A stretch of DNA of 64,000 nt. It comes from Pseudocalidococcus azoricus BACA0444. GTDB lineage: Bacteria > Cyanobacteriota > Cyanobacteriia > Thermosynechococcales > Thermosynechococcaceae. The stretch covers positions 18,375 through 82,374 of the forward strand of contig NZ_JAVMIP010000016.1 of the NCBI RefSeq assembly GCF_031729055.1, read 5' to 3'. Made by a program: the position numbers and the translations under genes. Below are positions 45,134-55,348 of this stretch, one piece after another. The stretch's first letter is position 1; each line of letters starts with the position of its first letter. Under the pieces are notes generated by a model. That model worked only from the letters and a program-made list of their open reading frames with translations. It searched no databases and had not been told where the DNA came from.

Positions 45134-46492
45134 ATGGGGCTGATGGTGGACTGGACGGAAAAAGAGGTCAAGGGCTGGTCACGGTTAAATTCGGCCTGGC
45201 TTTGGCAGTGGGCCGATGGAGCCTGGTTGGATCTTAGCCCTGTTTTAGCCCGGACGGTGGCAGATAGGTTAGCCCAGTTACAGGAAACGCCAAATTTACC
45301 GATTTTGTTAATTGTCAGAGACCCGCTGCTGTTCTTGGGCAGTCTTTTGGCGGCGTTAATCTCCGAGCGGCCCATTTTTATCGCCAACCCGGCCTGGCAG
45401 ACCCAAGAGTGGCATCAAGCTGGGCAAATACTCCCGCCCGTAACCATTTGGACGGATCTAGTCAATTTAGACTTACCCAATTTTGACCAGGCCTCGCGCC
45501 CCAAACCCGGTTGGATGATGATTCCCACAGGGGGTTCGAGTGGCCAGATTCAGTTTGCGATTCACACTCAAGCGACAATTTTGGCAGCGATCCAGAGCTT
45601 TCAAACCGGCTATGGCCTTTCTAAAATTGACTCTCTCAATCCCTTGCCTCTCCATCATGTCAGTGGCTTAATGCCGGTTTTGCGGAGTTTTTTCACAGGA
45701 GGCATGGTTAAATTACTCTCCGATTGGCGAATTTTCGGACACCTACCGCCAGATTTGGTGCAAAATCACATCTTCTCCCTCGTTCCCCGCCAGCTACAAA
45801 CATTATTGGATTCAGGACAAGCCATCCCCACCCTCCAGGCCTTGCAGGTGATCCTCTTGGGCGGTGGCCCCAGTTGGCAGACTCTTTTGGAGCAAGCCCG
45901 GAGCCAAAACCTCCCCCTCTCCCCCTGTTATGGGATGACCGAAACCTTGGGTTTAATTGCGCGTATCCCAGTCAGAGAATTTCAGGACAACCCCACTGCC
46001 GCCTATCAAGTCTTACCCAATGTTTCTCTGGATATTCTCAGCCCTGATCCGGCCGGTATTGGGACGATAAAACTGCAAACTCCGGCCTTAATGGTCGGCT
46101 ACTACCCAGAGCGATTAACAATTCCAGGCCTGATCACTGGCGATTTAGGCAGCCTCAATGGGCATCAGCAATTAACCCTATGGGGTCGGCAACAGCGGCT
46201 GATTATTACCGGTGGTGAAAAAGTCCTCCCAGAAGAAGTCGAAGCTGCGATCCAAAATACGGGCCTGGTGGCGGATGTCTATGTCTTTGGCCAGGACGAT
46301 GCAACTTGGGGGGAAATAGTGACAGCGATTTATGTTCCCGCGGGGCCTGGGGTGACAGAAGCAGACTTAAAAGCTGCCTTGGTGGGTCAACTGAGCCATT
46401 ATAAACATCCTAAACATTGGCAATCTGTGGCTAAACTGCCCCGGACTCCCCAAGGCAAACTGCACCCTAGGCATCTCAAAAAACTGACTTAA
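45134..46492 (+). CDS. menE: 2-Succinylbenzoate-CoA ligase
   Basis: Acyl-adenylate-forming enzyme of phylloquinone (vitamin K1) synthesis, which in cyanobacteria supplies the photosystem I secondary acceptor. The 452 residues have the AMP-binding core motif MMIPTGGSSGQIQFAIHT. NPLPLHHVSGLMPVLRSFFTGG is the MenE-specific histidine region, and SPCYGMTETLG follows. The hinge is GDLGSL...GRQQRLIITGGEKVLPEEVE and the C-terminal lysine is in LPRTPQGKLH. The length is typical for cyanobacterial MenE. Divergent from pgsA, the two starts being 36 bases apart. Other men genes are not nearby. Confidence 0.9.
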   Translation: MGLMVDWTEKEVKGWSRLNSAWLWQWADGAWLDLSPVLARTVADRLAQLQETPNLPILLIVRDPLLFLGSLLAALISERPIFIANPAWQTQEWHQAGQILPPVTIWTDLVNLDLPNFDQASRPKPGWMMIPTGGSSGQIQFAIHTQATILAAIQSFQTGYGLSKIDSLNPLPLHHVSGLMPVLRSFFTGGMVKLLSDWRIFGHLPPDLVQNHIFSLVPRQLQTLLDSGQAIPTLQALQVILLGGGPSWQTLLEQARSQNLPLSPCYGMTETLGLIARIPVREFQDNPTAAYQVLPNVSLDILSPDPAGIGTIKLQTPALMVGYYPERLTIPGLITGDLGSLNGHQQLTLWGRQQRLIITGGEKVLPEEVEAAIQNTGLVADVYVFGQDDATWGEIVTAIYVPAGPGVTEADLKAALVGQLSHYKHPKHWQSVAKLPRTPQGKLHPRHLKKLT

Positions 46493-46601
46493 GATTCTCT
46501 GAAAGTTTGTGCTAACTGCTCGCCGCCCAGGCCAACCCAGGTAAGGCGATACAATTAAAAAACTGTTTTATCCTATCCCTGGCCCCTGCACTAGCCGATT
46601 C

Positions 46602-47483
46602 ATGACTAATACCTACACCACCCTCTTAAATGGTAAACAACTGGCAACTGACCTTGAAATTGAACTCATTGAGACGATTCAAAACCTGAGTGCCAAAGTT
46701 GGTCGCCCCCCTGGCCTGGCTGTAATTATGGTCGGTTCTAACCCTGCTAGTGTTGCCTATGTCCGGAATAAAGAACTGGCCTGTAAACGGGTCGGAATCC
46801 TCTCCTTTAGTTCCCATTTGCCCGCCAGTACCTCTCAGTCCGAGTTAGAGATCCTAATAGAACAGTTAAACAACAATCCCCAAGTGGATGGCATTTTGTT
46901 GCAATTACCTGTGCCGCCCCATTTGGATGAACGGACTTTACTTTACAGAATTGATCCCGATAAAGATGTAGATGGCCTGCATCCGGAAAATTTGGGGCGA
47001 TTAGTCCGGGGTGAACCTGGCCTGCAAAGTTGTACTCCAGCGGGTGTGATGCGCCTATTGGCCGCCCATAAAATTAAACTTTCAGGTCTTTCCGCCGTAG
47101 TCGTAGGTCGGAGTATTTTAGTCGGTAAACCCCTGAGTCTGATGCTATTGGCCGCCGATGCCACAGTCACCATGGCCCACTCTCGCACCCATAACCTCAG
47201 TGCCGTAACGCGCGCCGCCGATTTAGTCATTGCCGCAGCGGGTAAACCAAACTTAATTAACGCTGAGATGATTCGCCCTGGAGCCATTGTTGTGGATGTG
47301 GGGATCAATCGGATTGAAGGCCCCGATGGTAAATCAATCTTAATCGGGGATGTAAATTTCCAGGCCCTTCAAGGGATTGCCAGCTTCTTAACCCCAGTGC
47401 CAGGGGGGGTGGGGCCAATGACCGTGGCCATGTTGCTGCACAATACAGTATGGAGCTATCGCGCACGTCACGGGCTACTCTAG
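46602..47483 (+). CDS. folD: Bifunctional methylenetetrahydrofolate dehydrogenase/cyclohydrolase
   Basis: Converts 5,10-methylene-THF to 10-formyl-THF in one-carbon metabolism. The 293 residues include the substrate lysine motif [36 protein letters not shown] and the [16 protein letters not shown] segment follow, then the NADP site [18 protein letters not shown] and the end [19 protein letters not shown]. Length and motifs are complete. It precedes crtE by 75 bases on the same strand. Confidence 0.95.
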   Translation: MTNTYTTLLNGKQLATDLEIELIETIQNLSAKVGRPPGLAVIMVGSNPASVAYVRNKELACKRVGILSFSSHLPASTSQSELEILIEQLNNNPQVDGILLQLPVPPHLDERTLLYRIDPDKDVDGLHPENLGRLVRGEPGLQSCTPAGVMRLLAAHKIKLSGLSAVVVGRSILVGKPLSLMLLAADATVTMAHSRTHNLSAVTRAADLVIAAAGKPNLINAEMIRPGAIVVDVGINRIEGPDGKSILIGDVNFQALQGIASFLTPVPGGVGPMTVAMLLHNTVWSYRARHGLL

Positions 47484-47558
47484 GCAAGATTTATTCAGTC
47501 CGGCCGCCCCAGCCCCAGGCGTTTGTGATAGTTGGCGCAGATAGAGAGGATGTTAGTG

Positions 47559-48503
47559 ATGATCTCAGCCGAAAATTTACAGGTTCAAGCCGCACCGGCC
47601 CCCAGGGAAAGTGGAGTGGAGTTTAATCTGAAAACCTATCTGCAGGAGCGCAAAGCTTTAGTTGAACAGGCCCTTGAGGCTTCCATTACTATCACCTATC
47701 CCGAAAAAATTTATGACTCCATGCGTTATTCCCTCTTGGCGGGGGGGAAGCGGTTACGGCCGATTCTCTGTTTGGCGACCTGTGAGTTGTTGGGGGGAAC
47801 CCTTGACATGGCCATGCCCACCGCCTGCGCCCTAGAGATGATCCACACCATGTCCCTGATCCACGATGATCTCCCGGCCATGGACAATGACGACTACCGG
47901 CGCGGCAAGCTGACCAATCATAAGGTTTACGGGGAAGACATTGCGATTTTAGCCGGGGATGGCTTGCTGGCCTATGCCTTTGAATTTGTGGTGGAAAACA
48001 CCGTTGGGGTCAAGGCAGAAAAACTTTTGAAGGTCATTTCCCGGTTGGGTCATGCGGTGGCGGCCACGGGCCTGGTCGGGGGGCAGGTGGTGGACTTGGA
48101 ATCGGAGGGAATCACAGACATCACCATCGAAACCTTGAATTTTATCCACTCCCACAAAACAGGAGCCTTACTGGAAGCCTCGGTATTATCAGGGGGGCTG
48201 TTAGCTGGAGCCGAGGGGGATGCGGTGCAGCGCCTGACCAACTATGCCCGCAACATTGGCCTGGCGTTTCAAATTGTGGACGATGTTTTGGATATTACTT
48301 CAACCCAGGAAGAACTGGGCAAGAGCATTGGTAAAGATATCCAGGCCCAGAAAGTCACCTATCCCAGTCTGTGGGGGATTGAAGCCTCACGGGTCGAAGC
48401 CCAACGTCTCGTGGATTTAGCCAAGGCCGAACTCAGTCCCTTTGATGCCGCGGCGATCCCTCTCCAGGCCATTGCCGACTTTATTACGGCCCGCACCCAC
48501 TAG
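47559..48503 (+). CDS. crtE: Geranylgeranyl diphosphate synthase
   Basis: Trans-prenyltransferase making GGPP for carotenoids, phytol and plastoquinone. The 314 residues hold the first Asp-rich motif [20 protein letters not shown] and the second [19 protein letters not shown], with [14 protein letters not shown] (the diphosphate-binding KxxxR) between start and FARM. The ATG at 47559 is chosen because GAGAGG lies nine bases upstream; starts at 47550 or 47532 are possible. It is followed by the DUF212 gene after 76 bases, an arrangement common in cyanobacteria. Confidence 0.93.
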   Translation: MISAENLQVQAAPAPRESGVEFNLKTYLQERKALVEQALEASITITYPEKIYDSMRYSLLAGGKRLRPILCLATCELLGGTLDMAMPTACALEMIHTMSLIHDDLPAMDNDDYRRGKLTNHKVYGEDIAILAGDGLLAYAFEFVVENTVGVKAEKLLKVISRLGHAVAATGLVGGQVVDLESEGITDITIETLNFIHSHKTGALLEASVLSGGLLAGAEGDAVQRLTNYARNIGLAFQIVDDVLDITSTQEELGKSIGKDIQAQKVTYPSLWGIEASRVEAQRLVDLAKAELSPFDAAAIPLQAIADFITARTH

Positions 48504-48579
48504 CAAGCTAGACTTAGACCCAAAGACACACTAAGGTAGGATGGGCAGCAATAGCCTTCACCTCAGCGATGAACCAGCT

Positions 48580-49044
48580 ATGAATGTTTTAGCGCAAATT
48601 CTCCACAACGACTTACTCTGGTTGGCTTTGGCCGCAAGTGCAATTGCCCAAATTCTGAAATTATTGATTGATGTGATTCGCCATCAAAAACTGAATTTTC
48701 GCGTCCTGGTGGAAACGGGAGGGATGCCCAGTTCTCATTCAGCCTTGGTCACGGCTTTGGCAACGGGGGTGGGCCTGGAAAAGGGCTGGGAAAGTGTGGA
48801 GTTTGCCATCGCGATCATCTTTGCCTTCATTGTCATGTACGATGCCGCTGGAGTGCGCCAGGCCGCTGGGAAACAGGCCCGCATTTTGAACCAAATTGTC
48901 CAGGAATTTTTCGAGGATAATCACGAATTAGCCCAATCCCGCCTGAAAGAACTCTTGGGCCATACCCCGATTCAAGTGATTGCTGGTTCAATGTTGGGAA
49001 TTGCCATTGCTGTGTTTGGGTTGCCCGTGTTCTCCTTTGGCTAA
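48580..49044 (+). CDS. Divergent PAP2 family membrane protein (DUF212)
   Basis: A 154-residue membrane protein of the divergent PAP2/YuiD family, distantly related to acid phosphatases. Hallmarks are GGMPSSHSALVTALATGVGLEKG (the SSHS active-site-like motif) and AIIFAFIVMYDAAGVRQAAGKQA. KELLGHTPIQVIAGSMLGIAIAV is the last segment. It commonly follows crtE in cyanobacteria, and a role in releasing phosphate from prenyl diphosphates has been guessed but is not shown. The ATG at 48580 matches family starts; it precedes mnmE by 13 bases. Confidence 0.85.
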   Translation: MNVLAQILHNDLLWLALAASAIAQILKLLIDVIRHQKLNFRVLVETGGMPSSHSALVTALATGVGLEKGWESVEFAIAIIFAFIVMYDAAGVRQAAGKQARILNQIVQEFFEDNHELAQSRLKELLGHTPIQVIAGSMLGIAIAVFGLPVFSFG

Positions 49045-49057
49045 GGCCGGGTGAATC

Positions 49058-50431
49058 ATGATCCAACTGGGAACCACCATTGCTGCCATTGCCACCGCGA
49101 TTGTCCCGGAACAGGGCAGTATTGGGATTGTTAGACTATCGGGGCCAGAAGCGGTGGCCATTGCCCAACGGATTTTTCGGGGCAGAAAAGACAGGGCCTG
49201 GTCTAGTCATCAAGTTCTATATGGCCATGTGGTAGACCCCAACAGTCAAACCGTGATTGATGAGGTTCTCCTCTTGCCGATGCTGGCCCCCCGCTCCTAC
49301 ACCAAAGAGGATGTGGTTGAGTTGCATTGTCATGGCGGTTTAATGCCTGTGCAGCAGGTCTTACAACTGTGTTTAAGCCAAGGTGCGAAGTTAGCCCAAC
49401 CAGGGGAATTTACCCTCAGAGCCGTCTTAAATGGTCGCTTAGAACTGACCCAGGCCGAAAGTATTGCCGATCTAGTCGGAGCCAAATCCCCCCAAGCCGC
49501 CCAAATGGCCCTGGCTGGACTCCAAGGCAAACTGGCCCAACCAATCCGCCAAATTCGTGCTCAATGTCTTGATCTGTTAGCAGAAATTGAGGCTCGCTTA
49601 GACTTTGCCGATGATCTGCCGCCCTTGGCTGAAGCTGGGATTCACACCGCATTAAATCAGCTACTTGAGGAGTTAGAGATCATTCTCAGCACGGCTAATC
49701 GGGGTGAACTGCTGCGAACAGGGTTAAAAGTCGCCATTGTTGGCCGTCCCAATGTTGGCAAATCCAGTTTGCTCAATGCTTGGAGTCGGACGGATCGGGC
49801 CATCGTCACAGATTTACCGGGGACCACTCGGGATGTGGTGGAGTCTTCCTTAGTAGTGGGAGGAATTCCGATTCAAGTGTTAGATACGGCGGGGATGCGG
49901 GACACTGAGGATCAGGTGGAAAAAATTGGAGTCGAACGTTCTCGCCAGGCCGCCAGTCAAGCGGATTTAGTCCTATTTGTCCTCGATGCCCAGGCCGGGT
50001 GGACTGAAGGGGATCAAGCGATTTATGAGCCGTTAAAATCTCGCCCGCTGCTTTTAGTCATTAACAAAATTGATCTGGCAACTCCTGACTTAACCCCTAT
50101 TCTGGAACAATTTCCTTGCCACGTTAAAACCGCCGCCGCCCAAGGAACTGGAATTACAGAACTTGAACAAGCCATTCTGGAGCAGGTTCACCAAGGGCAA
50201 GTGACGGCTGCTAATTTGGATATTGCGATCAACCAACGCCAAGGGGCAACCCTGACCCAGGCCTGGCAATCCCTCAAGCAGGTTCAGCAGGCCATTGCCG
50301 AGCAACTCCCCCTCGATTTTTGGACTATTGATCTGCGGGCCGCCATTACCGCCTTGGGGGAAGTCACCGGGGAAGAGTTAACCGAATCAATGTTGGCGCG
50401 TATCTTTAGTCAGTTCTGTATTGGTAAATGA
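49058..50431 (+). CDS. mnmE: tRNA modification GTPase MnmE
   Basis: With MnmG it makes the carboxymethylaminomethyl group at U34 of tRNAs. The 457 residues follow the family order: an N-terminal formyl-THF-binding domain ([24 protein letters not shown]) and a helical domain interrupted by the G domain. The G domain has [13 protein letters not shown] (G1), [25 protein letters not shown] (G3) and NKID (G4). The final residues FCIGK carry the essential C-terminal Cys. Complete and of normal length. Its start lies 13 bases after the DUF212 gene. Confidence 0.96.
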   Translation: MIQLGTTIAAIATAIVPEQGSIGIVRLSGPEAVAIAQRIFRGRKDRAWSSHQVLYGHVVDPNSQTVIDEVLLLPMLAPRSYTKEDVVELHCHGGLMPVQQVLQLCLSQGAKLAQPGEFTLRAVLNGRLELTQAESIADLVGAKSPQAAQMALAGLQGKLAQPIRQIRAQCLDLLAEIEARLDFADDLPPLAEAGIHTALNQLLEELEIILSTANRGELLRTGLKVAIVGRPNVGKSSLLNAWSRTDRAIVTDLPGTTRDVVESSLVVGGIPIQVLDTAGMRDTEDQVEKIGVERSRQAASQADLVLFVLDAQAGWTEGDQAIYEPLKSRPLLLVINKIDLATPDLTPILEQFPCHVKTAAAQGTGITELEQAILEQVHQGQVTAANLDIAINQRQGATLTQAWQSLKQVQQAIAEQLPLDFWTIDLRAAITALGEVTGEELTESMLARIFSQFCIGK

Positions 50432-50508
50432 CCTCAGACCGAGGCTATGAAGTGCGGAAGAATATTTAATTATTTCTTTAAAAATTTTATCTCAGTGACT
50501 TCAAGCAA

Positions 50509-50949
50509 CTAACGAACCTTGGTGGTAAAGCCGCTGGCCTTAAATTGTTCTAGTTGAAGTGGGGTGGGTTGTTCAGCCGGGACACTAATGCGGAGTTCAA
50601 ATTCACTCAGGCCTGGGGGAACAACTTCAATGGAACCAACTCGAGTGCGATTTTGCATGACCGGATTACCATTGGCATCATAAATTCGTCCAAAAACATC
50701 CGCATCCACCACAGTCTTACCGGATTTATTTTCAACTTTGCCAACAATTAAAAAGCAATTAGCCTTCATCATCACCCCACTCGTCACAGCCCCATCCGCC
50801 AACTCAGGGGGACAGTCCTGGTAGCCAACATCTAGCAAACGCATTTGGACTACAGCCCAGGCCGGGGGCGGCACGATCAATCCAGGCAGGACAGCACAAC
50901 AGATTATCAATAGAACCATCCAGAAACGTTGTAGGCTAATGGCGCGCAT
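50509..50949 (-). CDS. Secreted protein of unknown function
   Basis: A 146-residue exported protein. The signal peptide (FWMVLLIICCAVLPGLIVPPPAWA) ends at a likely AWA cleavage site near residue 32. The mature part has two Cys (CPPELADGAV..., KANCFLIVGKVENKSGK) that could form a disulfide, and an immunoglobulin-like FxLYD-type strand pattern (VVDADVFGRIYDANGNPV, then GLSEFELRISVPAE). Such cyanobacterial periplasmic proteins have no known role. It converges with mnmE. Confidence 0.7.
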   Translation of the reverse strand: MRAISLQRFWMVLLIICCAVLPGLIVPPPAWAVVQMRLLDVGYQDCPPELADGAVTSGVMMKANCFLIVGKVENKSGKTVVDADVFGRIYDANGNPVMQNRTRVGSIEVVPPGLSEFELRISVPAEQPTPLQLEQFKASGFTTKVR

Positions 50950-51037
50950 AGTCTGATATATCCGAGTTGATTGAGGATGAAGCGACTAAAACTTAGCCTA
51001 GCCCAAATTTCTAGACATTCGACATTTAACTGTGCAA

Positions 51038-51529
51038 CTATAATTTCTCTGAGCAACCCATCTCATGCTTGTCCTCGACTGGAATATCAAAATGCAAGAC
51101 ATCTTCGCGGATGCCAAGTTTTGTGTACAAGGCGATGGCTGGCTGATCCGCATCTGTAGTGTCGGCCTGGACAAAAATGACGTAGGCTCCACGGTCAGCC
51201 GCTATCTGCTTCAGTGCTGTAATCAATGCTGTGGCTATGCCTTGGCGGCGGTGGCCAGGTGCAACACCGAGATCGTAAATGTAGATTTCGCTGCGTTCCT
51301 GTTCATACTTTTTCAGCTCATAGGCGGTTAGTCCACCGACAATCTCACCATTTTTCAACGCAACCAGGCCAATAAATGAGTCATCCGCCAATAATCGCTG
51401 CAAATAACCCAAACTCGGTCGATTCTGTGTATAAGTGAGCAGGTCATTGAATACCGCACCGAAAAGATCGTTAAGTCCGTTCATTAGAATCAGATCATTC
51501 GGCCTAAGGTGGTGAACAGCAACAGACAT
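51038..51529 (-). CDS. AAC(3)-I-like aminoglycoside 3-N-acetyltransferase (GNAT)
   Basis: A 163-residue GNAT enzyme strikingly close to the AAC(3)-I gentamicin acetyltransferases: SEIYIYDLGVAPGHRRQGIATALI and DRGAYVIFVQADTTDADQPA. The near-diagnostic ALYTKLGIREDVLHFDI end and the DLFGAVFNDLLTYTQNRPS start fit as well. In pathogens the family acetylates the 3-amino group of gentamicin-type drugs. Here it is chromosomal, next to glpX, with no integron, attC site or transposase visible. That favours a resident proto-resistance gene over a captured cassette. True substrate unknown. Confidence 0.8.
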   Translation of the reverse strand: MSVAVHHLRPNDLILMNGLNDLFGAVFNDLLTYTQNRPSLGYLQRLLADDSFIGLVALKNGEIVGGLTAYELKKYEQERSEIYIYDLGVAPGHRRQGIATALITALKQIAADRGAYVIFVQADTTDADQPAIALYTKLGIREDVLHFDIPVEDKHEMGCSEKL

Positions 51530-51683
51530 AAATAACTTCTAAAGTTCAAAACAACGATGCTAACAAGCATTTTATAGATAAAGTAGAAATTTGTTGAAGT
51601 GTAAAGCTTTTATCACAACTCATCCGGCCCAGGCCAAGAAATGAAATATCCTGTACCCAGGCCCCAGAAGCAGGTTGATTAAA

Positions 51684-52727
51684 CTAGACCAACTGAATCG
51701 AGCGCGGCTGTTTCTCAAACATATGAATCGTGTCCACAAACCGGGCCGTTTTGGATTGGGTGGAGATGACAAGGGACTGAGTCCGGGCCCCACCATTAAA
51801 GAAACGAACCCCTTTCATGAGCACACCCGGGGTAATCCCACAGGCCGCGAACAAAACGGTTTCTCCCTTGGCCAGTTCATGGGCATCGTAAATCTTGTCA
51901 GGGTCAGTAATCCCGGCTGCTTGCAGTTGCGCTAAATTGCCTTCTTTGGTTTTCCCCGCCCATTCTTTGGTTTTGACAATGGCTGGATCATAGACCAATT
52001 GTCCTTGGAAATGCCCCCCCAATGCCCGCATTGCCGCTGCCGAAATCACCCCCTCAGGAGCTGCCCCAATTCCCATCAAGGCATGAATATTCGTCCCGGA
52101 AAAGGCACAGGACAAGGCTGCCGACACATCCCCATCGCTGATTAACTGAACCCGGGCCCCCGCCGCGCGAATTTCTTGAATCAATTCATCATGGCGTTCC
52201 CGTTTCATCACCACGACGACTAATTCATCAATGGCCCGATCCAGAGATTCCGAGAGAATTTTTAAGTTTTCCGTAGCGGACTTAGAAATATCAACTTTAC
52301 CTTTGGCTGCCGGGGGAGCCGCTAATTTCTTCATGTAAAAATCGGGGGCGGCAAACAATCCACCTTTCTCCGAAATTGCCAATACCGCCATCGAACCCGG
52401 CTGGCCATAGGCACAGAGATTGGTTCCTTCACAGGGGTCAACGGCAATGTCAATTTCTAAAAGTTCTTCCGGGTTACAGAATGCCTCAGCGTTTTCTTGG
52501 GTACAAATTCCGACTTCTTCGCCGATGTAGAGCATGGGAGCTTCATCCCGTTCCCCCTCGCCAATCACAATCCGACCCCGCATATGGACTTGATTCATCC
52601 GGGCCCGCATTGCATCCACTGCCACCTGGTCGGCCATGTTTTTGTCGCCCTTGCCCATCCATCGCGCTGAAGCAATGGCCGCTTTTTCGACCACTTCAAT
52701 AATCTCTAAGCCAATGACATTATCCAC
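51684..52727 (-). CDS. glpX: Class II fructose-1,6-/sedoheptulose-1,7-bisphosphatase
   Basis: The bifunctional GlpX-type phosphatase that drives regeneration of ribulose bisphosphate in the cyanobacterial Calvin cycle. The 347 residues begin [21 protein letters not shown] and contain [20 protein letters not shown] and [20 protein letters not shown] (metal and phosphate site). The [24 protein letters not shown] segment completes the core. Length and motifs are complete. Expected to be redox-controlled like other Calvin enzymes, fitting with the FTR subunit gene at the end of the window. Monocistronic. Confidence 0.96.
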   Translation of the reverse strand: MDNVIGLEIIEVVEKAAIASARWMGKGDKNMADQVAVDAMRARMNQVHMRGRIVIGEGERDEAPMLYIGEEVGICTQENAEAFCNPEELLEIDIAVDPCEGTNLCAYGQPGSMAVLAISEKGGLFAAPDFYMKKLAAPPAAKGKVDISKSATENLKILSESLDRAIDELVVVVMKRERHDELIQEIRAAGARVQLISDGDVSAALSCAFSGTNIHALMGIGAAPEGVISAAAMRALGGHFQGQLVYDPAIVKTKEWAGKTKEGNLAQLQAAGITDPDKIYDAHELAKGETVLFAACGITPGVLMKGVRFFNGGARTQSLVISTQSKTARFVDTIHMFEKQPRSIQLV

Positions 52728-53304
52728 GCCGTCTCAACCTCCAAAGTTTCTTTGTTATCGCCAGCAAAACCGACAGCAATCAACCATTAAGTCTATCAGG
52801 CGGGGGTAACGCCCTAATATTCCGCTGGTGTAAGGAAAGGGAACATTATCAACTGAGTTGTCTAGCCAATCCGGTCAATCTGACTGGGGGATGTATAAAT
52901 CAGGGGTTTACGGTATGGACTCCCTTAAACGAGCCTGTATCACCCTCTGTGTAAATCTACAGCGGATTGGGTTCATAGAGTCGTGAATCAAAAAAGAGTG
53001 GGAAAGGTAGCCAGTTGATGCCAAATCCAGGGTAGAGGGGTAACTGTCCTCTTTGTAACGCTGTTGTCTTCACCCGACTATGCCGCCAAATCCAAAAGTC
53101 TAATTTGGCTACCAATGAGGAGGAATTAGCTTTATAGTCATTTCACTTAAGAATGAAACATAGAAATGCTTGAAACCATCACCAGTGGTACTCTTGAATG
53201 TCTCACTTTTGGCAGAAATGACTATAGATAACAACGTTTTATTAAGACGGTACTAATTTGTTAACGACTAATTATTTAACGCAAATCATGTTTTGAAAAA
53301 TCAA
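52728..53304. other. Leader region between tRNA-Trp and glpX
   Basis: About 580 bases that should carry the glpX promoter (minus strand). In many cyanobacteria secE-nusG follow trnW, but no SecE-like frame is present here. A GAGGAGGAATTAG segment near 53115 on the plus strand looks like a ribosome site but no reading frame follows it. No other RNA gene recognised. Confidence 0.45.
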
Positions 53305-53377
53305 CGCGCCCTGGAGGACTTGAACCCCCGACATCCGGTTTTGGAGACCGACGTTCTACCAACTGAACTAAGGACGC
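53305..53377 (-). tRNA. trnW: tRNA-Trp (CCA anticodon)
   Basis: On the minus strand the 73-base cloverleaf starts GCGTCCTTAGTTCAG. The anticodon stem-loop has CTCCAAA (anticodon CCA), the T arm GGGGGTTCAAGTCCTCC and the acceptor end AGGGCGC. The acceptor stem GCGTCCT/AGGGCGC is fully paired with one G-T, and the discriminator is G. CCA is not encoded. It begins seven bases after the rplS stop on the same strand, so it is probably cut out of the rplS transcript by RNase P. Confidence 0.97.
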
Positions 53378-53384
53378 AGGTTAC

Positions 53385-53750
53385 CTAGGTGAGGGAACGA
53401 TCAAAGCGGGCTTCAATCCGAGCCGCCTTACCAACCCGATTACGAAGATAGTAAAGTTTTGCCCGCCGGACTTTCCCACGTTGAATAATCTTAACACTCT
53501 CAATTCGGGGGGAATGCAATAAAAATACCCGCTCCACACCAACGCCCTGAAAGGTTTTGCGGACAGTAATGGACTTACTAATCCCGCTGTTGCGCATAGC
53601 AATCACATCCCCTTCGTAGGGCTGCACCCGTTCTTTTCCCCCTTCTTGGATGATGACTCCAACCCGGACTCGATCTCCAACATTGATGGTGGGTAAATCG
53701 GTTTTCAGGTGTTCGGCTTCAATGGAACGAATGATTTCTGTGGCGTGCAT
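53385..53750 (-). CDS. rplS: Ribosomal protein L19
   Basis: Large-subunit protein at the 30S-50S interface. The 121 residues match L19: [35 protein letters not shown], then [25 protein letters not shown] and the end [19 protein letters not shown]. The gene is followed seven bases later by trnW, the two almost certainly on one transcript. Divergent distance to the rhomboid gene upstream is 65 bases. Confidence 0.97.
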   Translation of the reverse strand: MHATEIIRSIEAEHLKTDLPTINVGDRVRVGVIIQEGGKERVQPYEGDVIAMRNSGISKSITVRKTFQGVGVERVFLLHSPRIESVKIIQRGKVRRAKLYYLRNRVGKAARIEARFDRSLT

Positions 53751-53815
53751 GATCGTGTTACAACTCGCGGTCTCTAATCATAACCCATTGGCGGGTCAAA
53801 ATCTAGAGCCTAAAT

Positions 53816-54403
53816 TTATTGTGCCTGGGACATTCCCTGAGGAAGAATCCGGGCCGCCAGGCCACCGCCAATCAGGCCAAACAAATGCCCTTGCCAAGAA
53901 ACCCCTGGGACAATGGGTAATACCCCCCAAATTAGACTGCCATAGCCTAATAAGACTAGAACCGAGAAAAAGATGGCCACCCAACTCCGCTCAAAAAAGC
54001 CCCGCAGCAGCAGAAATCCTAGGTAGCCAAAGACGACACCGCTGGCCCCGATGGTAATTGTGTTGGGAGCCGCAAAGAGCCAAACCCCCAGGCCACTGAC
54101 CAAAATCACCATCACACTGACTTCAATAAACAGATCCAGGCCCCGCAAGAGTACCCACCAGCCCAAAACTAGAAATGGCAAGGTATTCGCCAACAGGTGG
54201 GCAAAATCAGCATGGAGAAAGGGGGAGAAAATAATCCCAGCCAGGCCGGGGAAACTGCGGGGAGCGATCCCAAACCGGTCAAGACTATCCCGAAAGAATA
54301 GCTGATTGACAATTTCAATCGCCCACATCAACCCCACCAGGCCAAACATTAACTGCCCGTGGGTTTTAATTTCCTCCAGAAGGCCCCGTTTCTCTGTGGT
54401 CAT
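53816..54403 (-). CDS. Rhomboid family intramembrane serine protease
   Basis: A 195-residue six-helix protease. The catalytic serine is in GASGVVFGYLGFLL (near residue 119) and the catalytic histidine in WQGHLFGLIGGGLAA (near 174); an IIFSPFLHADFAHLLANTLPFL loop supplies the structural HxxxN-type motif. It cleaves membrane-anchored substrates within the bilayer; substrates in cyanobacteria are unknown. Length is near the family minimum, without extra soluble domains. Lies between infC and rplS on the same strand. Confidence 0.9.
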   Translation of the reverse strand: MTTEKRGLLEEIKTHGQLMFGLVGLMWAIEIVNQLFFRDSLDRFGIAPRSFPGLAGIIFSPFLHADFAHLLANTLPFLVLGWWVLLRGLDLFIEVSVMVILVSGLGVWLFAAPNTITIGASGVVFGYLGFLLLRGFFERSWVAIFFSVLVLLGYGSLIWGVLPIVPGVSWQGHLFGLIGGGLAARILPQGMSQAQ

Positions 54404-54453
54404 GGTTTGCGACTAAAGGTTTTTCCGATGGTAGCGAAATTAGCCCCTTGAGT

Positions 54454-54984
54454 CTAACGCTTGGGAGCCAAAAACATGATCATATTCCGCCCTTCCTGTT
54501 TGGGGGCCTGCTGCAATTCTGCCACTGCCTCTAAATCGGCGGCCATCCGTTTCAATAGGGCCTCGGCTAGGTGAGAATGCTGGATTTCCCGCCCCCGGAA
54601 GGTCACAGTTGCTTTTACCTTATCCCCGGATTTTAGAAACCGCTCGGCCTGGTTAACTCGGACATTGTAGTCATGCTCCTCAATCTTGTAGCGCATTTTC
54701 ACTTCCTTGACATCGGAGGTGTGTTGCTTTTTGCGGGCCTCTCGGACTTTCTTTTCCTGTTCGTACTTAAACTTGCCATAGTTAATAATTCGACAGACGG
54801 GGGGATCCGCTTTATCACTGACCAAGACGAGATCGAGTTCCTTCTCGCGGGCGATCACCATTGCTTCGGAGGGGGCCATGATCCCCAGTTGGCTGCCATC
54901 GGTATCTACTACTCGAATTTTTGGAAACCGAATCCGCTCATTGATATTAGGCTGATCTTGCTGGCTTTTTTTGATAAGTACCAC
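54454..54984 (-). CDS. infC: Translation initiation factor IF-3
   Basis: IF-3 keeps ribosomal subunits apart and checks initiator codons. The protein has the IF-3 N-domain ([53 protein letters not shown]). The C-domain [45 protein letters not shown] follows. The first family residues appear only after residue 28 of the longest frame. I prefer the GTG at 54984 (176 residues); a TTG at 55041 would give 195. No ATG is available, in keeping with the rare start codons known for infC autoregulation. Confidence 0.93.
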   Translation of the reverse strand: MVLIKKSQQDQPNINERIRFPKIRVVDTDGSQLGIMAPSEAMVIAREKELDLVLVSDKADPPVCRIINYGKFKYEQEKKVREARKKQHTSDVKEVKMRYKIEEHDYNVRVNQAERFLKSGDKVKATVTFRGREIQHSHLAEALLKRMAADLEAVAELQQAPKQEGRNMIMFLAPKR

Positions 54985-55348
54985 AGGCGTTAAAACTGAA
55001 TAGGGATAATAGTGATCAAGCTGAGTCTTGCCCTTTACCAAGAAACGACAAAACAGCCTCTGTTCCAGGCTACAACCATTCTAATCAAGAAATAAATGTC
55101 CTTCACAACTCTAGAAAAAGTATAATTAACTTAGTCTATGAACCGAGTTGGGGATGAGACGGCCATAGTCAATATTCGTCAGACTCAAGCAAATCTTTCC
55201 GGCCAATTATCCTGAGTCAAGTTGGGGACAGGTATCCTGATGGCTAATTCCGGGACTCCCGTTGCCCAGCTTTTGCCCTACTGCCCGTGATGGTTTCAAA
55301 TCTTTTAGTATTTCGTTTTAAGTAAAATAATGATAAATCCTCTGAAGT
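54985..55348. other. infC leader and spacer before the giant CHAT gene
   Basis: About 360 bases. The left part is the infC leader (minus strand). No ribosomal-protein leader structure, tRNA or small gene was recognised. The right part follows the stop of the CHAT gene at 55349; an AT-rich hairpin-free stretch without a clear terminator. Confidence 0.4.

Noticed and set aside
51038..51529. Integron cassette around the AAC(3)-I-like gene
   Set aside because: No attC-like palindrome or integrase nearby, and the gene sits among core metabolic genes.
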